Below, piece after piece: positions 10,991 through 22,344 of a stretch of 64,000 nucleotides of DNA. The position numbers and the translations under genes were made by a program. A model generated the notes under the pieces. That model made no database searches. It had not been told where the DNA came from and was given only the letters and a program-made list of their open reading frames with translations. Within the stretch, counting starts at the first letter, position 1, and each line of letters opens with the position of its first letter. Origin of the DNA: Apoderus coryli (taxonomy: Eukaryota > Arthropoda > Insecta > Coleoptera > Attelabidae); the NCBI GenBank assembly GCA_911728435.2, contig OU452199.1, forward strand, positions 6,334,860 through 6,398,859, read 5' to 3'.

Positions 10991-12003
10991 AGGTGAGCCA
11001 AAAGATATCACCCTATTGTCAAGAGTGGCCGGCCCCGGAGTGCCCGTTCTGCCGAGAATATCGCCGCTGTTACCGAGGATGTCGAGGTGTCGCCGGAAAC
11101 ATCGACAAGACGCTGTGCCACGTAATTAGCCATCAGCCGGACGTCCCTAAGGGGAATTTTGGTCAAAGACCTGCGCATGTTCCCGTACAAAGTCCAGTCC
11201 GTGTATCAGCTGCTGCCTGCCGAGCGCCAAACGCGCGTAACCTACGCCCAAGCCATCCTCATTGTCGAGGAAGACGTGGACGATTTTTCGACCAAAATCA
11301 TAATGAGCGATGAGGCTCATTTCTACCTCAGCGGGTACATGAACAAGCTAAACTATCCCTTCTGGGGCACCGAAAATCCACGAGTGATGCACGAGGAGCC
11401 ATTACACCCGCTCAAAGTGACTGCATGGTGCGCTGTTCACGCTGGACGAGTCATTTTTTTTCGAGAATGCCGCTAGGCAAACGACAACGGTACGCGCTAT
11501 AGGGCCATGTTGACCGAGTTTTTTCTGCCGCAATTGGACGAATTAGGATTGAGGGACATGTGGTTCCAACAGGACGGAGCAACGGCACACACTGCGCGAC
11601 CCACAACCGATATTCTGAAGGCAGCGTTCCTGGGTCGCCTCATCTCTCGTTTTGGCGATTTGCAGTGGCCCGCAAGATCGCCCGATTTAAGCGTTCCAGA
11701 CTTTTTTTGTGGGGTTTTTTAAAATCCCGTGTTTACGTGAACAAGCCCGAGACTCTGGAAGCCCTCAAGGACAACATTCGACACGAGTGCGAGAATCTGT
11801 CGCCCGAAGTTCTCGCCGAAGTGATGAAAAATGCCATAAAACGAGCCCGTATGGCAATCAATTGTGACGGCGCCCATTTGGCCGATATAATCTTCTCGAC
11901 TTGACCAATAAAATTGTAAAGGTTCAAATAAACATAATCAAAAAACAGAACAAAAATCAAAAAGATAGCCAAACAACATCGGATAACTTCTTTTGGCCCA
12001 CCT
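10991..12003 (+). mobile_element. GC-rich Tc1/mariner-like transposon with broken transposase
   Basis: Imperfect inverted ends (AGGTGAGCCAAAAG and, inverted, AGGTGGGCCAAAAG) bound a transposase remnant. Readable in order are an HTH-proximal part broken by a TAA near 11123, MSDEAHFYLSGYMNK (first catalytic Asp), WFQQDGATAHTA (second Asp), RSPDLSVPDFF (third acidic position), then KSRVYVNKPETLEALKDNI and a C-terminus ending in GAHLADIIF. At least three lesions exist: the early stop, compensating shifts around 11460-11500, and a shift in a T-run near 11705. The N-terminal DNA-binding half is mostly missing. From about 11020 to 11890 base composition is markedly GC-rich compared with the AT-rich surroundings. 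The family cuts and pastes DNA through a DDE/D nuclease; this copy cannot. Confidence 0.8.
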
Positions 12004-12109
12004 TGGTATTGTTGGAGACCATTTCTATAGTTACCTCTGTCATTTTGACCATAATCTGCGATCTTTGTAAAATGAAACATAATGATAAAAAAATCGGTTG
12101 TGTCACCCG

Positions 12110-12185
12110 AAAATTTTTCCGAAGGTTAAACTATCGATATCACCTCAGTAATTTATAGTGGAGTTCATTGCGCATGCTGTAGGTA
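12110..12185 (+). mobile_element. Solo mariner 5' end
   Basis: CCGAAGGTTAAACTATCGAT and the following CTCAGTAATTTATA match the 5' end of the mariner copy at 15113 and, inverted, the one at 58780-58855. No coding sequence follows. Confidence 0.6.
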
Positions 12186-15072
12186 CATAATATAATACGA
12201 AATGTTTACATCAAAAATTTAAAATCTAAAAATACGCTATTATTTATATTATAATAATAATAATAACATTCTAAACTAAGCCAACTACCCAACTATTTTA
12301 TTCAAAAGTTAGAAATAAAAAAATAAAAATAATAATTAGAACATACTAAACTAACCCAACAACTTTGGTCAAAAATTAGCAATGAAGAAATTGCAAGAGC
12401 AGGGATCGAAACCAGAACCATAGCACAGCATTAATAAGTACAGCAGTTGACACTTTGAAATAAACTGTGACGTATAACGCCGCCATTTTGGGTTACAAGT
12501 CAGGTCCTGACTAAGAATAATTATAGTTTTCGGTTTCTAACCACAGTAATGTATTTTCATTTTTTTAAAAATCTTTAAGTACATAATAATATTGTGGTGT
12601 GTCATAGTGATTGAAAACAGCCTTGAGTGGTGGTATCAGTTAAATGTTGACATGATTGGGTGATTTTTAATAATAATAATAAACACAACAATAATACAGA
12701 CTTTATTAGTAAAAAAAAAAAAATGAAGCAGTGCTTCCTAACTTAACCTAAACGTAACTTATATTTTAGCTTAAACCTGTCTGAAAATAGTTTTACATCG
12801 CTGGCCAAATTAAGTAGGTAGCTTATGTTTACAAATTAATTTGTTCTATTACGTGTCAGACAGCGCTCTTAAACGAAAACCCATGTAAACTTTTTATATT
12901 CTCCTGTAGAACGTTGTAATATTTTGAAACCGTATAGGAAAATGACCGCTCAAAGATTGATCTTGAGTCTAGCGGTGGCGTAATGACAGTTTTATGAGGA
13001 ATATCTACATCATACACCGATCTCCGGAACTTCAATCTTTCATATAAGTATTCCGCCTATTACCATTTGATGATTTTTATTAATCAAAATTAGTGAATGA
13101 AAATCCGACGTTGTTTCATTCTTAACCAGCCGATTTCCTTAATCTTATTGCTAGCCTCTTTCACCCCTACGAATTCCACATACAAGCCCTGTGCATGAAT
13201 TCTGCATCAACTGAATCCTGTTCTCAGCAATTTTAGTCAAACAAGGGCCATATATATATATTGTCAATAATATAACCCCTAGCTGATTGCGTTATCATGC
13301 TATCTCGCCACGAGAAACTTGTGTTTATGTTTTACTTTCATTTAGTTTAAAAACATATTAGATACTGCCATTTCGTAATATAAATTTTACGGTTATACAA
13401 ATAGTTGTTATAAACGTAAAATTACCGAGTATTCATCTTTATTTCTACTTATTACTCACCTAACAGAATCTGTGGGGAAGCGAAAAAAATGTTTAGAGCA
13501 AGTGTACCGCTTATTGGGACAACATTTTGCAGCACACACATGTCCTCCATGATTGTTCATTGTATTAATCATGAGATACGTTAATAAAAATAAAATCCTT
13601 TTAATTCTCACGAACACTATACCAAAAACACAGAATTAGATTACAAACACAATATTTATTTATCTCGTACACGCCGACAATGAACTATATATTGAACACA
13701 GGAGTGAACGGTATCTATCTACGTCAATGCGATTATTGTGACGTTTTAACCCATAATGGCGGCATGCGCGACGATATGCGCAGGACTAATAAATAATATA
13801 CTTCTAAATAAATCAGTGACGTACTATATTTTTCATTATTAGAATTGTGTGAAGATGTGTCCGTACGCAAGAGTACAATAATAATTTTTCTTATAAAGAC
13901 GTAGGTATCTAAATTATCTATCCAAACGTACTAAATTATTAAATTTAAAATTTTTAATAAAAATCACTTTTGTAACGAATCATTTTTCGAATATAGTTTA
14001 TAATACAAACTAATATTATTTTGTGGTTCTCTATCTGCCTCTAAATTGTACGCTTTCGAAGCGGGATCACCCTATACAAATCAGGTTTGTAAAAAGAAAA
14101 TTGTTATTTATAGTAAACATAACATAGCGAAAATGAAAATGAAAATAATTCTTGTAGGGAAATTAGAAAATTAATTAAAATAAACATAGTGCAGCCGGGG
14201 TATAAAAATTCATATAAAACATACCTAATTATATCTAATCTCGTTAAAATTATCAGGAAATTATTCATTATGTTTCTTGTAACCGAACTAAAATGTATAT
14301 TCGCTAAAAATTATTCAATAAATCATCTTAATAGTCTGGAAGAGCTTCCCATGTAATGTAATAAAATTTTCATCTGACATATTAAATCCACTTTTAGGTC
14401 CCCTGTTAGATTTATTGTTTTAAAAGGTTTCTGTGCGTAATATCCCTGTATTATGCCATTTTTTAATTTGTTTGGTATTTATTCCTACCCATAACAGAAT
14501 ATTGAAATTCCAGGATGGTAATTTGAAAAGTATGTTTGTATGTATTTCCACTTTTCCTCCTGAAATTTAAAGCAGGAATGCTCGGACACGTCCATTTTGC
14601 TTGGGGGTGCAACACATTTTCCAACAACAGAACTCCAAAATTTATAATGAAAAATTTGGTTGGGAAAACATAAAATTACTTTTGTTATGTTTTACTTGAT
14701 GAGTTAAAGCAAAAACGACTTTAGGAGCCTCACCCCTGAAGTTTTGATATTAGTGAATCAGATGGGTATACAGTAAAAACCAAGTTCATACTTTTTGTTG
14801 ACCAACCCTGTACGTTTGAATCTATTTACAGTAGAAATAATATTTTATTAATTAAAAAATTTTATGTAACCGGAATACAAAAATAAAAACAAGTTCAAAT
14901 ACAGTATTACCATTACAATTGCATGTTGAAAATTGTTTGGTCATTAAAATTTCTTTACACTCCTGTTACTCTGCATGCTGCTGCTGCAAAAAACAGGAAA
15001 TCTAAATTTTTTCAATATGTTTATTGTCCAATAGGTGCAACGTTTAAAATTTCATAAAATATTTGCAACATT
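12186..15072. other. Long AT-rich intergenic stretch
   Basis: No gene was recognised. A short tandem duplication lies at about 12270-12385 (two copies sharing CTAAACTAA-CCAAC and an AAAATTAG/AAAAGTTAG end). The 16-base block CCGCCATTTTGGGTTA at about 12481-12496 recurs inverted with one change at about 13749-13764. This could mark ends of a 1.27-kb element, but flanks are not clearly duplicated. Confidence 0.35.
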
Positions 15073-15104
15073 TTGTTTTTATATCCAGGTAGTATACACA
15101 GTAA

Positions 15105-15708
15105 AAAAAAACTTTCCCGAAAGTTGAACTATCGATATTGCCTCAATAATTTATATGGTGTTCATTTCAGATGCTGTACCGAGTGTAAAGATAAGCAGGC
15201 CGGCTATCGATGGTATGGTGAATTCAATCGTGGTCGTAGTTCACTCCAAGACGAATTTCGTGAAGGTCGTCCAAAATCAGTTGTTGTTCCGAAAACCATT
15301 GATGCTGTGCGCGAACTGATATTGCAAGATCGTCATGTGACCTATCAAGAGATTGAAACAACCTTAGGCATTAGTGGGACCAGCATACATTCAATATTGC
15401 ATAAACATTTGACTGTCAAAAAAATTTGTTTGCGTTCGATCCTACACAGTTTGTCAATCGCTCAAAAAAAGGCTCGTGTATATTGGTCGAAAGAAATGCT
15501 CAAAAAATACGAGCGCGGTGCTTCAAAACACGTCTATGACATCGTGACAGGTGATGAATTGTGGATTTACGCGTATGAGTCGCAAAGTAAACAGCAGTCG
15601 ACTGTATGGGTGTTTCAAGATGAGCCAAATCTAACAAAAGTTGTTCGCGCACGAAACACTTCCAAGCAAACGGTCGCCTGTTTGGGGAATATTTTGAAAA
15701 AAAATTAA
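15105..15708 (+). pseudogene. Mariner transposase N-terminal half
   Basis: After the mariner-type 5' end (AACTATCGATATTGCC), a single open frame encodes the N-terminal mariner region: YRWYGEFNRGRSSLQDEF, a linker GRPKSVVVPKTI, the second helix-turn-helix (VTYQEIETTLGISGTSIHSI), and the start of the catalytic domain IVTGDELWIYAYE with the first Asp. The frame ends after QTVACLGNILKKN, so the second and third catalytic Asp (DD34D) are absent and the 3' inverted end is not seen. The annotated start would lie in the terminal repeat, so the true start is unclear. No frameshift is present in the retained part, suggesting a fairly young truncated copy. Confidence 0.85.
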
Positions 15709-16492
15709 GTGATTTTCGAGGATTAATATAAAAGGCAACCCTCGTAGTACGATTGTAATAAAATTATGCTTAGTATAAAGGTAATGTTTGAGAGTATCAA
15801 AAAAAGTATTACTGCTATTATTTATTTTTTATATATGACCGCTACATGGAGATATATAACAATGTTTCCGATTTTGTCAAGAAAAATCAAATGGAATGGT
15901 ACTATTAGTCTTCAAAAGATCATATAAAAATAATGAAAACAGTGACAACCGGAAGTCTCTATATATTTCCTGTCCATCTCAATAACTAAATATAATTTTG
16001 CCTAAATTTAACATGTTACGCAAATGAATGCTCGTAGGGTAGCAGAAGTTTTTAACGCCAGACACCCTAGAAAAATTCAAGCCACCAGTATGTTATGACG
16101 CATGTACTACTATTGCACCTGATGAATAAAGACAGTTATCATTATTATGTACTTCATTTAGTAAAAAAAAAACTCCCCAAACAAGGATTCTGGACGCGCC
16201 AACGCTTATCGAAGTTCTTGGTAATTTTGCTACGACTCCAAACTAAATAACTTCTTTCCGTGTGAAGAGATAACTAGAAAATTTTATTTTTTTCAAAATA
16301 TTTGCTTTAGAGATGAATTGACATTTTTCCTGAATGGATTTGCCAACAAACACAATTGGGATAATGAAAATCCACAGATCAGACCGTTTCTCCCGTACTT
16401 TTATGCAATAATTCGCAAGTCATACACGGAAAAAAATATTGTTTAAGTTGTAATGGCGCTTTACTTTCCTGAGTGTCGGTTGCGGTGCTGTT
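15709..16492. other. AT-rich stretch before the LTR
   Basis: No gene seen. AATAAAGACAGTTATCATTATTA near 16123-16146 looks like a non-LTR tail, but no coding remnant precedes it. The last about 50 bases belong to the truncated leader of the LTR element to the right. Confidence 0.35.
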
Positions 16493-17508
16493 CTGTCTTC
16501 TCGGGCGCCAGCCCTTTATTTTAAAGTGTAAAGGACAACACTGTATTGCTCCGGGCAGTTAGCCGAAGAAACGATTATACCAGGGGTCAAGTTTGAGAGC
16601 CAGATGAATAACAGAGTCGGTATAAATTAAACTTTCATTTATTTACTCTAATAAATACAATAAAGAAAAATAAAATAAATAATTACAAATGAACAATATA
16701 AACGGTATAAGGGGGTGACGGTGTTATTTGCGGAAACCTCTGAGAACTCGGCCTTTCTATATACTATGATACGGTTTGCTTTAGGACGGGAGTCACGCCA
16801 CTGGCAGAAAAGGTGAAGCGTCCGCCTACGCAGGGCTCTCCACCAGATCCTCAAGTTCGGCCCTCTGCAGCAGGGGTGAAATGTCAGCCTACGCGTGGCT
16901 TCCCACCGCTACCGCAGAATGACCAGGTACGCCACAGGCAGTAGAGGTCGGGTGTCCGCCTACGCAGGGCTCCCCACCAATACCGAAGTTTGACGTTTGT
17001 CAGCAGGAGTGAGATGTCCGCCTACGCAGGGCTTCCCACTGCTACCACACTGGTCCGGTACAGGGTGAAACAACCAGTGCACCACTGCCAGCATAAGCTG
17101 GGTGTCCGCCTACGCAGGGCTCCCAACCAATATCGGCGTTTACTAAGCAGGGGTGAGACGTCCGCCTACGCAGGGCCTCCCACCGCTACCCACACTGGTT
17201 CGGTACAGGGTGAAAAACCAGTACGCCACTGACAGCATAAGCTGGGTGTCCGCCTACGCAGGGCTTCCCACCGCTACCCACTCTGGTACCACACTGCACT
17301 AACGGTGAACTTACACTACTACTGCTGTAGGTAGTTGTTCTCTGTCTGTTCGGCGCTCGAGTGCAGAGTGCCGTTTGCATTGAACGGCTGGCTCTTTTAT
17401 ACCCCACGCGGGAGTGGGGCCTGCTATGAATGCTAGCAGGACGGAGCAAATACCCACTATGTCGTTAAGTCGGCCGGGACAGATAATAGAATATGTAACT
17501 TCGTTACA
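16493..17508 (-). mobile_element. 5' LTR and primer-binding site of a GC-rich LTR retrotransposon
   Basis: On the minus strand the LTR probably runs from TGTAACGAAG (17508) to TTTACA (16527), about 980 bp. U3 contains two perfect-armed hairpins (17402-17419, CCCCACGCGGGAGTGGGG; 17420-17440). A TATAAAA box is at 17401-17395. AATAAA signals lie near 16640-16665. Sixteen bases after the LTR is TGGCGCCCGAGAAGACAG (16510-16493), a lysine-tRNA-type primer-binding site. The element is cut off soon after, so gag-pol is missing. R/U5 carries a GC-rich tandem array. The LTR limits are inferred from TG/CA ends; superfamily (Ty3/gypsy likely) cannot be set without pol. Confidence 0.65.
16808..17285 (-). 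repeat. GC-rich tandem array inside the LTR
   Basis: Seven copies of a core TCCGCCTACGCAGGGCTTCC-type block (plus-strand reading) occur near 16811, 16883, 16951, 17012, 17102, 17160 and 17247. They alternate between two sub-repeats, giving a higher-order period of about 145 bp. One sub-repeat adds CACACTGGT-CGGTACAGGG. GC content contrasts sharply with the surrounding DNA. Confidence 0.8.
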
Positions 17509-17940
17509 AAGTCACAAGAACTTTAACCAGAATTCAAGTTAGTATAAGCACAAGCAGATATTTTGTCACTATTACCTATTTGTATATTGTTATGCGAATT
17601 GTGTTGATGGCCATTTCTGTATTGTTCCAATGACTACATCATGGCATTGTCACCCTAACCAGATTTTCTTAATTAACGTAACAATACATTAGAGATGTTC
17701 CAGAACATGTGTCAATCTCCTGGATGTGAATAGGACACTCCAAAATATCAGGAGCTTTAGACACGAATCTTTTGAGAAACCGCTCTGACAGATTTACAAC
17801 CCTCAAACCATGAGGACTGAACTTCTTTAGATTTTCCTAACAATACCTTTCAGTTAGAACTTGCTACGATAATTATTTCCGTGTAGTTTGGTCTCTGGTA
17901 TGTTGTGATGGACCCATGGTTTAGAGGTTCTCCAATTGCG
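17509..17940. other. Intergenic stretch, no feature recognised
   Basis: Moderately AT-rich with no ORF of note and no repeat signature. Confidence 0.4.
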
Positions 17941-17944
17941 CGTC

Positions 17945-18730
17945 GACAAATAATAATAATAAACTTTATTGACCATTCATCGGTATAAAAAATATATACA
18001 TTGGCAAGTCATACTGTTGTGTGTATATCACAAGTAAAAAATAAAAATAGAAACTAAACATACTTAAGTCAGTCACTAAAAGTAGGACGATGCCCATGAT
18101 AAAATAAGACAAATACATAGAACGCATAAGTAAAAAATACAATATACAATGAGAAAAAAGAAAAAAATTCTGATGTCACGCATGAGGCAGGCGCGCCGGT
18201 CACAGTGTGCCAGAGCAGAACCCGACATACTCCTGCAACGTATAAAAACCATTATCCACCAAGAGCATTTTCAGTTTATTTTTAAAAATATTTAAAGATG
18301 CTGATGACTTAATTGAGGAGGGCAACAAATTAAAATAGCTTATGGCAGAGTAGTGCGGCGACCTCTTGTAAAACTCATGATGAGGCCTAGGCAGCAAGAG
18401 CTGACCTCGGCCCCTGGTGGCGTAGTCATGGAGCGAGCCATTAGTTGATAAGAGGTGACGGTTCGTGAATGTATACACTAACAGCTTAAACAAGTAGATA
18501 CACGGTGCTGTTAAAATGCCTTCCTTTTTGAAGGTGTCCCTGCAGGAGAAGTTATAAGGTAGATTAAATATTGAACGTATTATTCTTTTTTGTATAACAA
18601 AAACACGATACATCTCGCAAGATCTTATCTGCAAAGCCAAGCACTTTTCGTAAGTGATGACACCGATAGTTTTCTTATACCCAAATGTATATGCACGATA
18701 TTTTGCAAACGGTCCAGTGACAAGCCACAT
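17945..18730 (-). pseudogene. Non-LTR retrotransposon 3' end
   Basis: The minus-strand frame ends in a typical Jockey/CR1-like C-terminus: VIQKRIIRSIFNLP, then FKKEGILTAPCIYLFKLL, GSLHDYATRGRGQLLLPRP, YSAISYFNLLPSSIKSSASL and FKNKLKMLL. A 3'UTR of about 240 bases runs to a (TTA)n tail at 17949-17962, so the 3' end is complete while the RT palm and everything upstream are lost (5' truncation near 18740, the usual product of incomplete target-primed reverse transcription). The terminal frame itself is undamaged over some 170 codons. Confidence 0.8.
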
Positions 18731-18734
18731 GTTG

Positions 18735-19253
18735 CCTACAACATGTCATGAACTTTGTAGATGGTCTCATCCTCCTGGACGGAACTCATCAAACCCGTAT
18801 ATTTGATCGTGTCAGAGCTCGTTATATCGTAGCAATTTTTTGTTTCTTTTAGTATGTTTCGTTCAGACCACTGATTTCACCAAACTGTAACTAAACATTC
18901 TGTCTGGCAATATTGGGATAGAACAGCATAAATCGCGTAACCACTTTGCATGTTTACACAATAAATTATTGTACGATTCAATACCTTGGATGATTTATCT
19001 GCAATTAAACTCTAATTGTCTTTTGCTTTAGAAATGGTAGTGAGTAGCGAATACCAACGTACAGGCATGGTATATCGTAATTCCGTGCTCTAATCTGTTT
19101 CCATTTGGCTTTTAATTTATATATAGCGAGACGTTTGTTGGGGGGTGTTGATTTTAATAATACGAAGGCGATAAGCTAGTAAGGAAACATGAAGATAATA
19201 CTATTCGCTCCTAAAATATTTATCTCTGATGTTTGTATGGCATAAATATTATA
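18735..19253. other. Intergenic stretch, no feature recognised
   Basis: AT-rich with no coding motif, ending at the TA that precedes the next transposon. Confidence 0.4.
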
Positions 19254-19522
19254 CAGGGTTATTCACGCCATACGACACGGAACTATTTAATTTCCTAAAA
19301 GTTTTATTCATGGGTTCGATGAAAATGATTTATGGTTACATTTTAAAAATATTGTGAATCTATACAGGGTGTCCCAAATAGAAGAAATGAACCAAAGTTT
19401 TGTTTTTTTAAATGGAACACCCGGTATATGTGGTAAAAATTAGATGCACAAAGTAATTATCTGTCAAAAATATTATAATACTTTCCTATGGATAACTGTT
19501 GACGTTTTCATGGAATATGCAC

Positions 19523-20533
19523 TCATTTATTTATTTATTTAAGATACACTGCCCAGACAGATAAATAATCCAATTAAAGGGCAGGAAAAATTACAGTAAA
19601 TTCTTAATATCTAACACTAAATTTATATTCCAAGAAATATATTTTTTATACAAGACAAAGTTGAATTAAAAATATCAATTTGCTCGGACACAGAGTTACA
19701 AATATGGCACCTAAAATATAAAGGGGAACGCAAGAACAAATTACTACGCGGGGCCGGAAAGTAAAATACAATTCCGTTATTACGTGTACGTAGATTTGGA
19801 ACACAAAAAGGAATCTGGCTTAAAAACTCTGGACAGTCAAGAAGTCCATTAATAATTTTAAAGAGCAATACTAGAGCGGAATACTCTCTCCGAGTATTTA
19901 ATGATACTAGATTAAAACGGTTTAACAGAATATTATGAGGAAACCCAATGGATAGATAAACCCCATCAACCCGAAACCACAGCAACTTGGCAAAACGACG
20001 CTGGATGCGTTCAATATTATTTATATGTATGGCATACATAGGATTCCATACCACAGATGCATATTCCAGTTTAGATCTGACAAATGCGTTGAAAAGAACA
20101 ATGAGAGTTTGAGGTGTCACAAACTCTTTCGAATTGCGCACAATAAAACCCAGAGATCTATAGGATGCTGAAACTATATTATTGTAATGATTAGTAAAGC
20201 TCAGTTTACCATCAAATCAAACACCTAAATCTCAAGTTATTAATGGATTATTATTTATACAATATGAAAATTGGACAGGGTTTATTTTCCGTGTATAGGA
20301 AACACTCAAACATTTGTCAATATTCAGATAAAGATTATTACGGACACACCACTCATATACAACATTTAAATCGTCCTGAAGATGAGAACAATCTTCAGTA
20401 CTATTAATGACAGAATATAATTTGAAGTCGTCAGCATATAATAACGAACTATTTGTCAAGCCACTAGAAATATCATCGATAAAACACAGGAACAACAATG
20501 GTCCAAGGACAGAGCCCTGGGGAACGCCAGACG
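19523..20533 (-). pseudogene. Non-LTR retrotransposon inserted in the transposon's left repeat
   Basis: Reading leftwards: GVPQGSVLGPLLFLCFIDD (RT motif B), LLYADDFKLYS (catalytic YADD), CVRNNLYLNIDKC, then, after a stop and frame change, FVRSKLEYASVVWNPMY, IERIQRRFAKLLWFR and the C-terminal block RSNLFLRSPLYFRC. It ends with a T-rich (ATTT)n tail at about 19524-19541. It is 5'-truncated at the start of motif B. The host transposon sequence resumes at about 20534 (TATAATATTTATCAAGTCAG), but about 170 bp present in copy 2 are missing at the junction, so insertion came with a deletion. The closest relative in the window is at 9264-9533. Confidence 0.8.
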
Positions 20534-20588
20534 AATTATAATATTTATCAAGTCAGCCATGAGAATTTGAGAAGACAGAATACATTTT

Positions 20589-21035
20589 TAGCTCCCCATA
20601 TCATATATGTAATATATGTATACATATATGGAGACTATTAGTTTCATGAAAAAAAATTGTTTTTTAATTTCACAGGAAATACTTGTTTTTGGTCATTTTA
20701 TACATACATAAGTATAGTTTTAAAAAAATGTCTGTCTGTCTGTCTGTATGCACGAAAACGCATTTAATTGAATATAACCTAAAATATTGAACATACAATA
20801 TTAGGCCACATTGGCGTTCGAAAATAGTGTAAAACGGGGTAAAAAATATTTTAAAAAAATGTACTTCTTAAACATGGCAGAAATATTAACTAATTATTTA
20901 TAGCTTTCATAGAATATAACCTAAAAAATGTGTTATAAATAACTTGTTTTCATAGGCATTCGTAAATAGTGTAAAAGGGGTCAAAATAAAAACATATATA
21001 CCTACTTCCTAACCTTATTCGGAATACGGAATAAT
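20589..21035. mobile_element. Short copy of the 53-58 kb array family
   Basis: TATGGAGACTATTAGTTTCA, a (TGTC)n run near 20726-20745 and two GGCGTTCG/GGCATTCG(A/T)AAATAG blocks match the array at 53025-58620. It interrupts the transposon between its left repeat and its ORF, since TTACTGTCAAATAGTCTGTT resumes at 21036 exactly as in copy 2. No clear target duplication is visible. Confidence 0.7.
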
Positions 21036-21146
21036 TTTTCGTAGTTACTGTCAAATAGTCTGTTGCAAATTTTTACCTAAGAGTTGGGAATTTTTCATAA
21101 AACAATTTTTTATCTGTGACATTTGATTTAATGAAATTAATCCAAA

Positions 21147-21548
21147 ATGCGAACCTATTCCAAAGGAAAAAGAATAGACATGATTTTTATTCTGGGAGAA
21201 TGGTCCAAAAACGCTTTACTGGCATCGCGAGTTTACGCTCAAAGGTTCCCGGCGCAAAATCATCCCAAAAAAGCGGTCTTCGAGAGACTGTTAAGGAAGT
21301 GTTACGAAAGATACCACCCAAACACAGTGCAACTGCATCAAGAACTTTTCGATATTGATTTTAAATCGTGTTCAAGTTTGTACATAGCAGGAACAAAATC
21401 ACCGAAAATGAATACTTTTTTAATAGAGGAGATGAAGGGGCAAATAAACGAAGCGTTACACCAGGTTAAAGTTGTTGAAACATTTAAGAAAAGGATTCAA
21501 ATGTGCCTAGAGTCCAATCATTTTGAACATATATTATATATATCTTGA
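21147..21548 (+). pseudogene. Internally deleted transposase (HTH plus extreme C-terminus)
   Basis: The frame of 133 codons starts with the DUF4817-like helix-turn-helix found in insect Tc1/mariner-like transposases: RIDMIFILGEWSKNALLASR then VYAQRFPAQNHPKKAVFERL. After residue about 75 it jumps to sequence typical of the end of the same proteins: MNTFLIEEMKGQINEAL...FKKRIQMCLESNHFEHIL, where family members end '..GGHFEHLL'. The whole catalytic DDE region, about 200 residues, is absent. Copy 2 (43650-43803 with 46052-46265, minus strand) has the same junction, so the deletion pre-dates amplification. A protein of this kind could in principle bind ends without cutting; there is no evidence it is expressed. 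Confidence 0.65.
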
Positions 21549-22344
21549 TATTTAATTTAAAAATGTATTTATATATTATGTTATTGTTTAAATATATGGT
21601 TTGTCAAATTCTTATGGCTAACTTGACAAATATTATAATTTTGAAAAATTCTTCCTATTACTACCAATAGGTGCTTTTTCCCTGCAAAATTAAAAATATA
21701 CATGTCTATAGGAAAACTTTACTTTAACTTTAATTTTTGCTTCATCAAATACAGGGTGGTCTACATGAAATTATCAGGTTCAATTAAAAATTCGCTTAAT
21801 ATTATGAATATGTCCATTTTCCATGTAAACGTCAAGAGTTATCCATAGGAAAGTATTATAATATTTGACAGATAATTTTTTTGTGCATCTAATTTTGACC
21901 TCATATACCGGGTGTTTCATTTAAAATAAACAAGTTATTAGAATTAAACTTTACGTTCATATAACTTATATTATTGGACACCCTGTATTTAGTTTTGGGG
22001 TTTTTTTATATTTAGCGTAACAAGTGATGAGTGGGTATATTTATCAGCCTAGACTGGCTTAAAATGAACAAACGAATAGGAGTGATTTTTTTCATTCAAA
22101 TTATGTCTACATTTTTATAAAAATTAAAATATTTAAAAAACTGTCAGGTTTAGGTGAGATGTACTTTAATGAGTTAAGTTAGGTTTATTTTGAACGGGGA
22201 ATCTAAAAATATATTCATATACAGGGCATTCCGTTTAAAAAAACAAAACTTTGGTTCATTTCTTATCGAACCCATGAATAAAACTTTTAGGAAATTAAAT
22301 AGTTTAGTTACACGATTCCCTGTCGTATAGCTTGAATAACTCTG

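Larger units (their letters stand above)
19254..22344 (+). mobile_element. Long-TIR Tc1/mariner-like transposon, copy 1 (interrupted)
   Basis: The outer ends CAGGGTTATTCACGCC and (inverted) CAGAGTTATTCAAGC lie between TA dinucleotides (19252-19253, 22345-22346). The left long terminal repeat (19254-19522) is interrupted by a non-LTR insertion (19523-20533), resumes at about 20534-20588, and is interrupted again by a piece of the 53-kb array family (20589 to about 21035). The transposase remnant (21147-21548) follows, then the right long repeat (about 21590-22344). Copy 2 (41247-46797) is in the opposite orientation and holds other insertions at sites that are empty here. Blocks such as GGAAAGTATTATAATATTTG and TTTAGGAAATTAAATAGTTT are shared among the repeats. 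Confidence 0.75.

Noticed and set aside
12395..12425. Minus-strand GGTTTCGATCCC as a tRNA or SINE B box.
   Set aside because: No A box or cloverleaf can be placed upstream; a single box match is weak.
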